Source: Roseovarius sp. UBA6217 (GTDB taxonomy: Bacteria; Pseudomonadota; Alphaproteobacteria; Rhodobacterales; Rhodobacteraceae). Taken from it: DNA of 35,121 nucleotides. Location of the stretch: positions 25,329 to 60,449 of the forward strand of contig DISF01000010.1 of assembly GCA_002421985.1 (NCBI GenBank), read 5' to 3'. The translations under genes were made by a program, and so were the position numbers. The number at the start of each line of letters is the position of its first letter. The first letter of the stretch is position 1. Positions 8,955 to 16,783 of this stretch are shown piece by piece. The notes under the pieces are model-generated. The model was not told the DNA's origin and did not search any database. It worked only from the letters and a program-made list of their open reading frames with translations.

Positions 8955-9068
8955 TCAGCCAGGGCCAGGTCGCCCGACAAGGCGGCGCATGAAATCATGC
9001 CCGGCCTCAAACTGCGCCGCCGAGATATATTCGTCGGGCTGCGCGACGCGATGGACCTGCGGATACGG
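8955..9068 (-). pseudogene. Possible argE/M20 acetylornithine deacetylase C-terminal remnant
   Basis: The minus-strand frame ending at the TGA at 8955-8957 reads YPQVHRVAQPDEYISAAQFE then AGHDFMRRLV. The HxxxQPDE(Y/F) followed by an amphipathic helix is how acetylornithine deacetylase (ArgE) and relatives end (AHxPDExxxxxQxxxxxxFxxRL). No start codon, ribosome site or further M20 motif is found upstream, because the plus-strand rhodanese promoter and gene occupy it. I read this as the last 35-38 codons of a deleted gene that once sat beside the amidohydrolase. Chance similarity cannot be excluded. Confidence 0.4.
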
Positions 9069-9153
9069 GGGGCTCTGAGCCGGGGGATGCCCGCCACAGG
9101 GTGACGGGCGCGGCGCGCTTGATGCATGTCAAGGTGCGCGCCCGGCGGCGGGG

Positions 9154-9177
9154 ATACATTCCCTGTATCGAATGTAT
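9154..9177. promoter_or_regulatory. SqrR/BigR-type operator (ATTC-N8-GAAT palindrome)
   Basis: ATACATTC (9154-9161) and GAATGTAT (9170-9177) form a perfect 8-bp inverted repeat with an 8-base spacer, 13 bases before the rhodanese ATG. Its core is exactly ATTC-N8-GAAT, the consensus reported for the sulfide/persulfide-sensing ArsR-family repressors SqrR (Rhodobacter capsulatus) and BigR. No gene for such a repressor is in the window, so it would act in trans. The close fit and its position in front of a sulfur-transfer gene make a real operator likely. Confidence 0.75.
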
Positions 9178-9190
9178 TAGGAGACCCATC

Positions 9191-9811
9191 ATGACCACCC
9201 TGCCCCACCTCTGCCGCCGCGCCGCTGCGGCACTCTTCATCGCGGGCGGCCTGCTCGGGCCGCTGGCCCTTGCCGCCGCGCCGCTGGAGCTTGCCACACC
9301 GGTTGCCGCCGACAGCCTGCCCGACAGCAAGCGCACCGCCCCCGGCCTCTATATCACCGCCACCGATGCCGCCCGCGTGCTGGAAGCCAACCCCAATGTC
9401 GCGCTCATCGACGTGCGCACACCCGCCGAGATCACGCTCATCGGCTATGCCACCCCGACCGCCGCCCATATCCCGGCGCAGTTTCTCCCGGCAGAGCCGG
9501 AATTCAGCGACAAGGGCAGCTACAAGATGATCGACAATCCCGGCTTCGTCGATGAATTCAACGCCTGGCTCGGCAGCGACGCCGCGCGCGGCATCGACAC
9601 GGTGCTGGTAACCTGCCGCTCGGGCGGGCGCAGCGCGGCGGCCATCGCCAGACTGGTCGATGCGGGCGTGACCATCGATCTCTACAATATCGTTGACGGG
9701 TTCGAGGGCGACAAGGGCGAGAGCGGCGCGCGCGACGTGAACGGATGGCGCAACGCGGGCCTGCCCTGGACCTACAAGATCCGCGAGGGCTTGCGCCCCG
9801 GCCATAACTGA
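9191..9811 (+). CDS. Secreted rhodanese-domain protein
   Basis: This 206-residue protein has a signal peptide (RR at 9-10, hydrophobic 11-28, likely cut after an ALA or AAA motif near 27-30) and one rhodanese domain at about 55-195. Active-site Cys142 lies in TCRSGGRSA, the rhodanese loop, and ALIDVRTPAE (71-80) is the usual N-terminal domain motif. Rhodaneses carry sulfane sulfur as a Cys persulfide and pass it to cyanide, thiols or sulfite; this one would act in the periplasm. A start at 9191 fits the AGGAG ribosome site and places the SqrR-type operator just upstream, which suggests induction by sulfide or polysulfide. An alternative upstream start at about 9101 would swallow the operator and has no ribosome site. 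Confidence 0.88.
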   Translation: MTTLPHLCRRAAAALFIAGGLLGPLALAAAPLELATPVAADSLPDSKRTAPGLYITATDAARVLEANPNVALIDVRTPAEITLIGYATPTAAHIPAQFLPAEPEFSDKGSYKMIDNPGFVDEFNAWLGSDAARGIDTVLVTCRSGGRSAAAIARLVDAGVTIDLYNIVDGFEGDKGESGARDVNGWRNAGLPWTYKIREGLRPGHN

Positions 9812-9849
9812 GCCTTGCCGCCGCGCGCGCACTCGGGCATGAGGCGGGC

Positions 9850-10401
9850 ATGGCCCGCCTCATCCTCTTCAACAAGCCTTATGGCGTGCTCTCGCAATTC
9901 ACCGACCGGGGCAGCGCCGACGGCCCCCGCGCGACGCTGTCGGATTTCATCGACCTGCCCGGCGTCTATCCCGCGGGCCGTCTGGATCGCGACAGCGAGG
10001 GGCTTTTGCTGCTCACCGATGACGGGAAACTTCAGGATCGCATCGCAAGCCCCCGTTACAAGGCGGAAAAAACCTATCTCGTGCAGGTAGAGGGCCTGCC
10101 CGATGACGCAGCCCTTGCCGCCCTGCGCCAAGGTGTTACGCTCAAGGACGGCCCCACGCGCCCCGCGCGGGCGCGCCGGATCGACCCGCCTGCCCTTTGG
10201 CCGCGCGATCCGCCGGTGCGCTTTCGCAAATCGGTGCCCGATTGCTGGCTGGAGATCACCATCACCGAGGGGCGCAACCGGCAGGTGCGGCGCATGACGG
10301 CCCATATCGGCCACCCCACCCTGCGGCTGGTGCGCTGGCGGGTGGGGGAATGGGCGCTCGACGGTCTCGCGCCGGGGCGCTGGCGCGAGATCGCGCCGTG
10401 A
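9850..10401 (+). CDS. rluE: rRNA pseudouridine synthase, RluE-like
   Basis: This 183-residue protein is a small RsuA/RluB/E/F-family pseudouridine synthase, without the S4 domain, so closest to RluE, which modifies 23S rRNA at position 2457 in E. coli. The catalytic aspartate is Asp46 in GRLDRDSEGLLLLT, and the C-terminal EGRNRQVRRM motif is also standard. It begins FNKPYGVLSQFT, typical of the group. The gene sits 38 bases after the rhodanese stop and is not obviously co-regulated with it. The target site is inferred from family only. Confidence 0.9.
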   Translation: MARLILFNKPYGVLSQFTDRGSADGPRATLSDFIDLPGVYPAGRLDRDSEGLLLLTDDGKLQDRIASPRYKAEKTYLVQVEGLPDDAALAALRQGVTLKDGPTRPARARRIDPPALWPRDPPVRFRKSVPDCWLEITITEGRNRQVRRMTAHIGHPTLRLVRWRVGEWALDGLAPGRWREIAP

Positions 10402-10446
10402 CGGGGCACCCTGCCCGTTCCCTTGCCGCCGCCGATGTGCCAAGCC

Positions 10447-11706
10447 ATGCACATGCGTGATACCCCGCCCCCCGCGCCGCAAGGCCCCGTCACGGCACCG
10501 CCCATCCCGCCGCACGCGCCCCTGCACCGCGCGGAATTCATCGCCCTGATGGCGATGATGGCCGCCACGGTGGCGTTTTCCATCGACGCGATGCTGCCCG
10601 GCCTCGCGCACATCGCCGCCGATCTCAGCCCCGAGGCCCCCAACCGCGCGCAGCTTGTCATCACCGCCTTTCTTTCCGGGCTGGGCGTCGGCACGCTGCT
10701 CGCGGGGCCGCTGTCGGACAGCTATGGCCGCCGCCCTGTGATCCTATGGGGGGCAGCGATCTACATTGGCGGTGCGGCGCTGGCGATGGCGGCAGACGCG
10801 CTCGATACGCTGCTCTTCGCGCGCGCGGTGCAGGGGCTGGGGGCGGCGGCGTTCCGTATCGTGTCGTTGGCGATCATCCGCGATACCGCCTCGGGGCGCG
10901 ATATGGCGCGGCTGATGTCCTTCGTGATGACGGTATTCGCGCTGACCCCGGCAATGGCCCCGCTGATCGGCGCGGGGCTGATCGCGCTGGCGGGGTGGCG
11001 GGCGGTGTTCGCGGCCTTCATCGTCTTTGCCGCGCTGCTCTCAGGCTGGATAATACTGCGCCTGCCAGAGCCATTGCCGCCCGCGCGCCGCAGCCGGTTC
11101 CGCCTGCGCCCGCTCGTCATCGCGGCGCGCAGCGTGGTGGCGCATCCCGTCACCCGCCGCGCCATCGCCGTGCAGATGCTGGCGATGACCACGCTTTTCA
11201 CCTCGCTCAGCGTGGTGCAGCCAACATTTGATATCACCTTCGGGCGCGGTGCCGAATTTCCCTTGTGGTTCTTCGGCATGGCGCTGGTGGCGGGCAGCGC
11301 CAGCCTTGTGAATGCGCGCCTTGTCGGGCGGCTGGGCATGGTGCGGATGGTGCGCGGCGCGCTCAGGGTGCAGGTGGGACTGACCGCGCTGGCGATCCTC
11401 GCCTGGGTCATCGGCCTGCCGCCGGGGGCGCAATTCGCGGTGTTCCTTGTCTGGCAAACCGGGGTTTTCATGCAAGCAGGCCTTACCCTTGGCAATCTCA
11501 ACGCGCTGGCAATGGCCCCGATGGGCGCGATTGCCGGCATGGCCGCAAGCGTGACCGGCGCGGTCGCGACGCTCGGCAGCGTGGCGCTGGCGATCCCGAT
11601 AGGCCAGCTTTTTGACGGCACGCCGATGCCCGCGCATCTGGGGGTGCTGGCGGCGGTGCTGGCGGGGCTCATGCTGTTGCACGACCTGCGGGGCAAGGAT
11701 CTCTGA
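10447..11706 (+). CDS. Bcr/CflA-type MFS multidrug efflux transporter
   Basis: This protein of about 419 residues has 12 predicted transmembrane spans and belongs to the DHA1 (Bcr/CflA) branch of the major facilitator superfamily, proton-driven drug and metabolite exporters. The cytoplasmic loop 2-3 motif A is GPLSDSYGRRPV, and the first span follows FIALMAMMAATVAFSIDAMLP. The start is uncertain: in-frame ATGs lie at 10435, 10447 and 10453 and a TTG at 10423, none with a convincing ribosome site; I chose 10447. The N-terminal ~30 residues are proline-rich and cytoplasmic. Substrate unknown. It follows rluE by 45 bases. Confidence 0.85.
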   Translation: MHMRDTPPPAPQGPVTAPPIPPHAPLHRAEFIALMAMMAATVAFSIDAMLPGLAHIAADLSPEAPNRAQLVITAFLSGLGVGTLLAGPLSDSYGRRPVILWGAAIYIGGAALAMAADALDTLLFARAVQGLGAAAFRIVSLAIIRDTASGRDMARLMSFVMTVFALTPAMAPLIGAGLIALAGWRAVFAAFIVFAALLSGWIILRLPEPLPPARRSRFRLRPLVIAARSVVAHPVTRRAIAVQMLAMTTLFTSLSVVQPTFDITFGRGAEFPLWFFGMALVAGSASLVNARLVGRLGMVRMVRGALRVQVGLTALAILAWVIGLPPGAQFAVFLVWQTGVFMQAGLTLGNLNALAMAPMGAIAGMAASVTGAVATLGSVALAIPIGQLFDGTPMPAHLGVLAAVLAGLMLLHDLRGKDL

Positions 11707-11753
11707 TCTGTCAGAGCGGCGGACCGCCTCAAATCCCTCGCGCGCGATACCCC

Positions 11754-12200
11754 TCAGCTATAAAGCGCCTGTGCGCGGGTCTCGAAGGCGCGCACGATGC
11801 GCTTCATCGCCTCGTGGAAAAATACTTCCGCCGCCGATTGCAACAGCCTGTTGCGAAACGCAAAATCAACGTCAAAGGCCACTTCACACCCGCCCTCCAC
11901 ATCGCGAAACGCCCAGTTGGAGCGCATGTGCCGGAACGGCCCGTCAAGGTATTCGGTCTCGATCCGCAGCGCCTCGGGCCAGAGCACCACGCGGCTGCCA
12001 AAGCGTTCGCGGAACACCTTGAAGCTGATGACCAGATCGGCCTCCATCACCTCCGCACCATCCTCGCGCGGTGTCACGCTGCGCACCCTTGCCGCCGCCG
12101 TCCAGGGCAGGAACTCGGGATAGCGCGCCACATCGGCCACCAGCGCATACATCTGCGCCGCCTTGTAGGGCAGCACCCGCGTTTCGGAATGAGATGGCAT
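11754..12200 (-). CDS. RatA/COQ10-family START-like protein
   Basis: This 148-residue protein is a polyketide cyclase/COQ10-type START-like domain. Family segments are SETRVLPYKAAQMYALVADVARYPEFLPW at the start, a central ADLVISFKVFRERFGSRV strand pair, and a C-terminal FFHEAMKRIVRAFETRA helix. Homologues bind ubiquinone (COQ10) or block ribosome assembly (RatA); in Alphaproteobacteria the ubiquinone-binding role is usual. I start at ATG 12200; the upstream in-frame codons lack similarity. It is divergent from hpt, with a 72-base gap that must contain both promoters. Confidence 0.88.
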   Translation of the reverse strand: MPSHSETRVLPYKAAQMYALVADVARYPEFLPWTAAARVRSVTPREDGAEVMEADLVISFKVFRERFGSRVVLWPEALRIETEYLDGPFRHMRSNWAFRDVEGGCEVAFDVDFAFRNRLLQSAAEVFFHEAMKRIVRAFETRAQALYS

Positions 12201-12272
12201 GACGCCCCCGGTTTTCTGCGTGACAGTGGCGCGGTTTGTCCTAGACTGGCGGCGGGAATTCAAGAGGAAGAC

Positions 12273-12815
12273 ATGCCGCAGCGCGCCTATGTGATCGACA
12301 AGCTAATCTCGGCCAAGCGCATCGCCGCGCGCATCGAGGCGCTCTCGCACGAGATCGAAGCCGAATTCGCGGGCACCGAGAAGCTCATCGTGGTGGGGCT
12401 GTTGCGCGGCTCCTTCATCTTCATCGCCGATCTGGTGCGCGAGCTGGATCTGCCCGTCGAGGTCGATTTCGTCGAGACATCTTCCTACGGCAACGCGACG
12501 GAATCGAGCCGCGAGGTGCGCATCCTCAAGGATTTGCGCGGCGACATCGCGGGCCGCGACGTGCTCGTGGTCGAGGATATCGTCGATACCGGCCACACGC
12601 TTGCCCATGTGCTGACCCTGCTGCAAAGCCGTGGCCCCGCGCGCCTGCGGACCATCGCGCTTCTGGACAAGCCGTCGCGCCGCGAGTCCGATATCCGCGC
12701 CGACTGGATCGGATTCGAGATCCCCGATGAATTCGTGGTGGGCTATGGCATCGACTATGCGCAGCGCAACCGCAACCTGCCCTATATCGGCACGGTGAGG
12801 TTCACCGACCCATGA
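12273..12815 (+). CDS. hpt: Hypoxanthine phosphoribosyltransferase
   Basis: This 180-residue enzyme salvages hypoxanthine or guanine to IMP or GMP using PRPP. The PRPP-binding motif VVEDIVDTGHT is at 99-109, preceded by the GLLRGSFIF loop (42-50) and the SYGNATESS flexible loop (71-79); DWIGFEIPDEFVVGYG marks the base-binding C-terminus. ATG 12273 has an AAGAGGAAG ribosome site. Its stop overlaps the start of the 59-residue gene that follows (ATGA). Confidence 0.95.
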   Translation: MPQRAYVIDKLISAKRIAARIEALSHEIEAEFAGTEKLIVVGLLRGSFIFIADLVRELDLPVEVDFVETSSYGNATESSREVRILKDLRGDIAGRDVLVVEDIVDTGHTLAHVLTLLQSRGPARLRTIALLDKPSRRESDIRADWIGFEIPDEFVVGYGIDYAQRNRNLPYIGTVRFTDP

Positions 12816-12991
12816 ACATCACCTGGCTGTTGCGCATGGCGCGCTGGGCGCGCCGCCCGCCGGGGCCGCGCACGGTGCGGCTGTGGCTCATCGTGATCGG
12901 CCTCGGGCTGGCCATTGCCGGGATCGAGCTGTTTTTCGGCTGGCCCGAGGCGCTGACGCTGGAGCCGCGCCGCTCGGTCCTGCGGCCCTGA
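12812..12991 (+). CDS. Small single-span membrane protein (59 aa), hypothetical
   Basis: The ATG overlaps the hpt stop by four bases (ATGA), implying translational coupling. The 59-residue product opens MNITWLLRMARWARRPPGPR, then has one hydrophobic span (about 24-43, LWLIVIGLGLAIAGIELFFG), and ends in a short basic tail. The positive-inside rule puts the N-terminus in the cytoplasm. I do not recognise a named family. The tight coupling, normal codon use and clean membrane topology argue that it is a real gene too short for routine ORF calls. Its function is unknown. Confidence 0.7.
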   Translation: MNITWLLRMARWARRPPGPRTVRLWLIVIGLGLAIAGIELFFGWPEALTLEPRRSVLRP

Positions 12992-13010
12992 GCGTCCGAT
13001 TCAAAATCGT

Positions 13011-13024
13011 TTGATTGATTTCAA
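13011..13024. promoter_or_regulatory. FNR/FnrL-like box (one mismatch)
   Basis: TTGAT-TGAT-TTCAA matches the FNR/FnrL consensus TTGAT-N4-ATCAA at 9 of 10 fixed positions, in an AT-rich patch inside GC-rich DNA. It also sits in the wider 7-bp-arm palindrome CGTTTGA-N6-TCAAACG (13008-13027). It lies 20 bases after the 59-aa gene and 240 bases beyond the convergent SulP end, so no recognised promoter is obvious. A strong GAGGAGG and ATG follow at 13033-13048. It could be a chance hit. Confidence 0.35.
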
Positions 13025-13266
13025 ACGCTTGCGAGGAGGCGGCTCATGCGGCGGTTATGGGGGGCCCGGCCTTGGCGCTTTCGATGGCGTTTCGCCATTC
13101 CCTTGCCGGACGAGGGCAGCGGCCAAGCGGGGCTGATATGCGAAGTTTGTCACTCCCGCATGGTCGCTGTCGGTCGTGGCCGATCAGGTGCATCATGGGA
13201 CGCAGGCGGGCGGTGGGATGGGTGCAGCCGCGCCACTGCGAGCGGGCGGTTGCGTCCATCATGGGG

Positions 13267-15006
13267 TTATTGCGCAGGGCGGCCGTCCTCCGCGCCACCC
13301 CGTAACGCGGTCCAGGCGTCATATTGCGACAGGAACACGCGGCCGTTCAGCACCTCAAGGAAATGGCTGCGTTTGAGCCGGTCCATCACCGGGCCCTTGA
13401 CCTCCGAGAGGTGAAACCCGATGCCAAGCGACGTGAGCCGTTCGTTGATCGCCTCAAGGCTTTCGAGCGCGCTCAGGTCGATCTCGTTGACCGCCGAACA
13501 CATCAGCACGACGTGGCGCAGCGGGCAATCGGCCGCCACACGGTCCTGAATCATATCCTCAAGAAAGCGTGCATTGGCGAAAAACAGGCTCTCATCAATG
13601 CGCAGGGTCAGAAGCGTCGGATCGGTCAGCACCTTGTGGCGGCGGATATTGCGGAAATGCTGGGTGCCGGGCACGAGGCCCACCTCGGCCACATGCGGAC
13701 GCGAGGTCTTGAGCAGGTGCAGCGCAATCGACAGCGCCACACCGGCGGACACCCCCACCTCGACCCCAAGCCCGAGGGTGAGCCCGATGGTGGCCAGCAC
13801 AGCGGCGAAATCGGCGCGACTGTAGGCCCAGGCCCGGCGCAGGATCGAGAAATCCACAAGGCTGAGCACGGCAACGATGATGGTGGCGGCCAGCGTTGCC
13901 TTGGGCAGGAAATAGACAAGCGGCGTCAGCGCCACGGCGGCGATCATCAGGCCGATGGCGGTGAAGGCACCTGCTGCCGGGGTCTCGGCCCCGGCGTCAA
14001 AATTCACGACCGAGCGGGCAAAGCCCCCCGTCACCGGATAGCCGCCAGTAAAAGCCGCGCCGATATTGGCCGCCCCCAGCCCGATCAGTTCCTGATTGGG
14101 GTCGATGCGCTGGCGCTTTTTTGCGGCCAGCGTCTGCGCGACCGAGACCGATTCGACAAAGCCGATGATCGAGATGAGCGCCGCCGGAAGCGCGAGGGTT
14201 GACAGCAGCGACGGCGAAAGATCCGGCATGGTCAGCGGCGGCAGACCCTGCGGCACTTCGCCCACGATGGCCACGCCAGCCGCGTCCAGCCCCAAGGCCC
14301 AGACCACCAGCGTGGTGATCGCCACCGCCACCACCGGCCCGGCCTTGGTCACGATATCCGCCGGGCGCGGGCCAAGGCCGAGGCGGCGCAGAAACGGCTT
14401 CAACCCCCTGCGCACCCAAAACAGAAACGCCGTGGCCAGCACGCCGATGATCAGCGTCGGAACATGCGCCTCGGTGATATGCGCGCCCAGACTTGCCAGC
14501 ATTTCGATCAGCGTATGCCCGCCCGCAGGCACACCAAGGATATGCTTGAGCTGGCTGGCCGCGATCAGAACACCCGATGCGGTGATAAAGCCCGAAATCA
14601 CCGGATGCGACAGGAAATTGGCCAGAAATCCCAGCCGCAACAGCCCAAGCGCCAAGAGCATCACGCCCGACATCAAGGCAAGGCTGAGCGCGGCGGCGGC
14701 GTAGCCCATGCTGCCCGCCTCGGCCACCTGGCCAATGGCGGCGGCGGTCATCAGCGACACCACGGCCACCGGCCCCACCGCCAGTGCCCGGCTGGTGCCG
14801 AAAATCGCGTAAAGAATGATCGGCACGATCGAGGCATAGATCCCCGCCTCGGGTGGCAGGCCCGCCAGAAGCGCATAGGCCAGCGATTGCGGGATGAGCA
14901 TGATCGTGACGATCACCGCCGCCATCGTATCATTGCCAAGCGCGCCAAGATCATAGCGGCGGCCCCAGTCAAGAATGGGCAGATAGCGGGCAAGTGTCGG
15001 GCGCAT
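13267..15006 (-). CDS. SulP-family anion transporter with STAS domain (sqr operon)
   Basis: This 579-residue protein has the SulP/SLC26 membrane part (about 1-430; many spans, with LIPQSLAYALLAGLPPEAGIYAS, the SulP signature, at 36-58) and a C-terminal STAS domain (roughly 445-560) resembling anti-sigma factor antagonists. SulP proteins move sulfate, bicarbonate or dicarboxylates by symport or exchange; the substrate cannot be read from sequence. It is the third gene of the minus-strand operon persulfide dioxygenase, SQR fusion, SulP, with a 71-base gap after SQR. That context suggests sulfite, sulfate or thiosulfate movement, perhaps export of oxidised sulfur; this is inference. The start ATG has only a weak ribosome site. 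Confidence 0.93.
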   Translation of the reverse strand: MRPTLARYLPILDWGRRYDLGALGNDTMAAVIVTIMLIPQSLAYALLAGLPPEAGIYASIVPIILYAIFGTSRALAVGPVAVVSLMTAAAIGQVAEAGSMGYAAAALSLALMSGVMLLALGLLRLGFLANFLSHPVISGFITASGVLIAASQLKHILGVPAGGHTLIEMLASLGAHITEAHVPTLIIGVLATAFLFWVRRGLKPFLRRLGLGPRPADIVTKAGPVVAVAITTLVVWALGLDAAGVAIVGEVPQGLPPLTMPDLSPSLLSTLALPAALISIIGFVESVSVAQTLAAKKRQRIDPNQELIGLGAANIGAAFTGGYPVTGGFARSVVNFDAGAETPAAGAFTAIGLMIAAVALTPLVYFLPKATLAATIIVAVLSLVDFSILRRAWAYSRADFAAVLATIGLTLGLGVEVGVSAGVALSIALHLLKTSRPHVAEVGLVPGTQHFRNIRRHKVLTDPTLLTLRIDESLFFANARFLEDMIQDRVAADCPLRHVVLMCSAVNEIDLSALESLEAINERLTSLGIGFHLSEVKGPVMDRLKRSHFLEVLNGRVFLSQYDAWTALRGGAEDGRPAQ

Positions 15007-15077
15007 GGGGCAGGTCTTTCAATGCAGGTCGGGCAGGGCGATTGCGCCCCGCCCGGATCAAGGCGGCGTGGTTTGGG

Positions 15078-16760
15078 TCAGGTGCTTTGGTTCACCGTGA
15101 TCTTTTCGGGCCTGGCCATCCATTCTCGCCCGCGCAGCATCGCCTTCCAGTAGATCGGCGGCAGCAGCCGTTCCTTCAATAGCCAGGCAAGGCGGCTTGG
15201 CCTTGTGCCGTCGATCAGGAACTTGGGAAAGCTGGGCTTCATCACCCCGCCATAGCCAAACTCGGCCAGCACGATCTTGCCCCGTTCCACTGTCAGCGGG
15301 CACGATCCATAGCCGTCATATTGCGCCACCGGCTCGCGGCCCATGATGTCGGCCACGATGTTTTCGGCCACCACCGGCGCCTGCATCCGCGCCGCCGCTG
15401 CCGTCTTGGCATTGGGCGCGTTCATCACATCGCCCAGCGACCAGATGTTGTCATGGGTCTTGTGGCGCAGTGTCGCCTGATCCACGTCGATCCATCCGGC
15501 GGCATCGGCCAAGGGCGAGACGCGGATGAAATCGGGCGCGCATTGCGGCGGGCAGACATGGATCATGTCGAATTCCATCGTCACGCGCTCAGGCTCGGTG
15601 TCGGGCTTCTTCACCTCGAAAGTGGCGGTGCGCGCCGGGCCGTCGATGGCGACAAGGTTGTGAAAGAAATCAAGCTTGGCGCGGTATTTGTCCATATAGG
15701 ATTGCAGGGCGGGCACGTAATCCTTGACCCCGAAGAGCACGCCACCGGCATTGCAGAAATGAATGTCGATATTGTTGAGAACACCCGTGCGGAACCAGTG
15801 ATCGGCGGAGAGATAGAGCGCCTTTTGCGGCGCACCCGCGCATTTGATCGGCATGGGGGGCTGGGTAAAGAGCGCGCGCCCCGCCTTCAGCCCCTGCACC
15901 AGTTGCCATGTATAGGGTGCCAGATCGTAGCGGTAATTCGAGGTGACGCCATTGCGCCCAAGCGTTTCTTCCAGCCCCTCGACCATGGCCCAATCAAGCT
16001 TCAGCCCCGGACAGACCACCAGCCGGTCGTATTTCACCACCCGGCAGCCATCGAGGATCACGGCATTGTCCGCAGGCTCGAAGGCCGCCACGGCGGATTT
16101 GATCCAATGCACGCCACGTGGAATGAGGCTGCCCATGGTCTTGGCGGTCTCTGCGGGGCTAAAGATACCGCCGCCGACCATCGTCCAACCCGGTTGATAA
16201 TAATGGATATCCGCCGGGTCGATCACCGCGATCTCCAGATCGGGCTTGCGCGCCCGAAGGCTGGCGGCCACGGCAATGCCCCCTGCCCCGGCCCCCACGA
16301 TCACCACGTCGAATTTGGCATCGCCCGTGTCGGTGGGCGTCTTGCCGCCATTGATGATGCGCCGCGCGACCCCGGCCATGTCATAGCCTGCCGCCTTGGT
16401 CGCGGCGAGGATCTCGGGCACCGGGCGGCGCGTGGCCTCGGACAGTGACCAGAGCGTGGCCGAGCGCGTGCCGGTGCGGCAATAGGCCAGAACGGGGCCG
16501 GGCAATTCGCGCAAGGCACGCCCGAAATCACCCGCGTCCTGATCGCGCACCATTCCGGCGGTGATCGGCAGATAGCGCGCCTCAAGCCCCTCTGCACGGG
16601 CGGCAGCCTCGATCTCCTCAAAATTCGGCTGGTCGGAGCCCTCGCCATCGGGGCGGTTGCAGATCACGGCGCGAAACCCCGCCGCCTTGATCGCCGCCAG
16701 ATCGCCGGGGGCAATCTGGGGGCTGACCGACAGGCCGTCGGTTATTGTCTTGATGTCCAT
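15078..16760 (-). CDS. DUF442-SQR fusion: phosphatase-like domain plus type II sulfide:quinone oxidoreductase
   Basis: This 560-residue protein has two parts. Residues 1-~140 form a DUF442/TIGR01244 (Blh-type) domain with the thiolate loop YCRTGTRS (Cys94, Arg99). Residues ~150-560 form a flavoprotein: FAD loop VVIVGAGAGG (152-161), and two redox cysteines matching those of human SQOR, Cys307 in IKCAGAPQK and Cys487 in YDGYGSCPL. This places it in SQR type II, a membrane-associated enzyme that oxidises H2S to a sulfane product and passes electrons to quinone. The linker GGKTPTDTG (138-146) shows the fusion is continuous. DUF442 is best known fused to persulfide dioxygenase (Blh); here it is fused to SQR while the dioxygenase is a separate gene 23 bases upstream. 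GGGGGG precedes the ATG as the ribosome site. Confidence 0.92.
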   Translation of the reverse strand: MDIKTITDGLSVSPQIAPGDLAAIKAAGFRAVICNRPDGEGSDQPNFEEIEAAARAEGLEARYLPITAGMVRDQDAGDFGRALRELPGPVLAYCRTGTRSATLWSLSEATRRPVPEILAATKAAGYDMAGVARRIINGGKTPTDTGDAKFDVVIVGAGAGGIAVAASLRARKPDLEIAVIDPADIHYYQPGWTMVGGGIFSPAETAKTMGSLIPRGVHWIKSAVAAFEPADNAVILDGCRVVKYDRLVVCPGLKLDWAMVEGLEETLGRNGVTSNYRYDLAPYTWQLVQGLKAGRALFTQPPMPIKCAGAPQKALYLSADHWFRTGVLNNIDIHFCNAGGVLFGVKDYVPALQSYMDKYRAKLDFFHNLVAIDGPARTATFEVKKPDTEPERVTMEFDMIHVCPPQCAPDFIRVSPLADAAGWIDVDQATLRHKTHDNIWSLGDVMNAPNAKTAAAARMQAPVVAENIVADIMGREPVAQYDGYGSCPLTVERGKIVLAEFGYGGVMKPSFPKFLIDGTRPSRLAWLLKERLLPPIYWKAMLRGREWMARPEKITVNQST

Positions 16761-16783
16761 GGTTCCCCCCCTCGGGCGTCTGT

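Noticed and set aside
7625..8992. Long plus-strand frame opposite the M20 amidohydrolase
   Set aside because: It is antisense to a well supported gene, rich in His, Gly and Arg, and typical of a shadow frame in GC-rich DNA.
13044..13322. 92-codon minus-strand frame between the SulP gene and hpt
   Set aside because: Runs antisense to the FNR-like box region, has no ribosome site, is rich in Arg, Pro and Ser, and matches no family.
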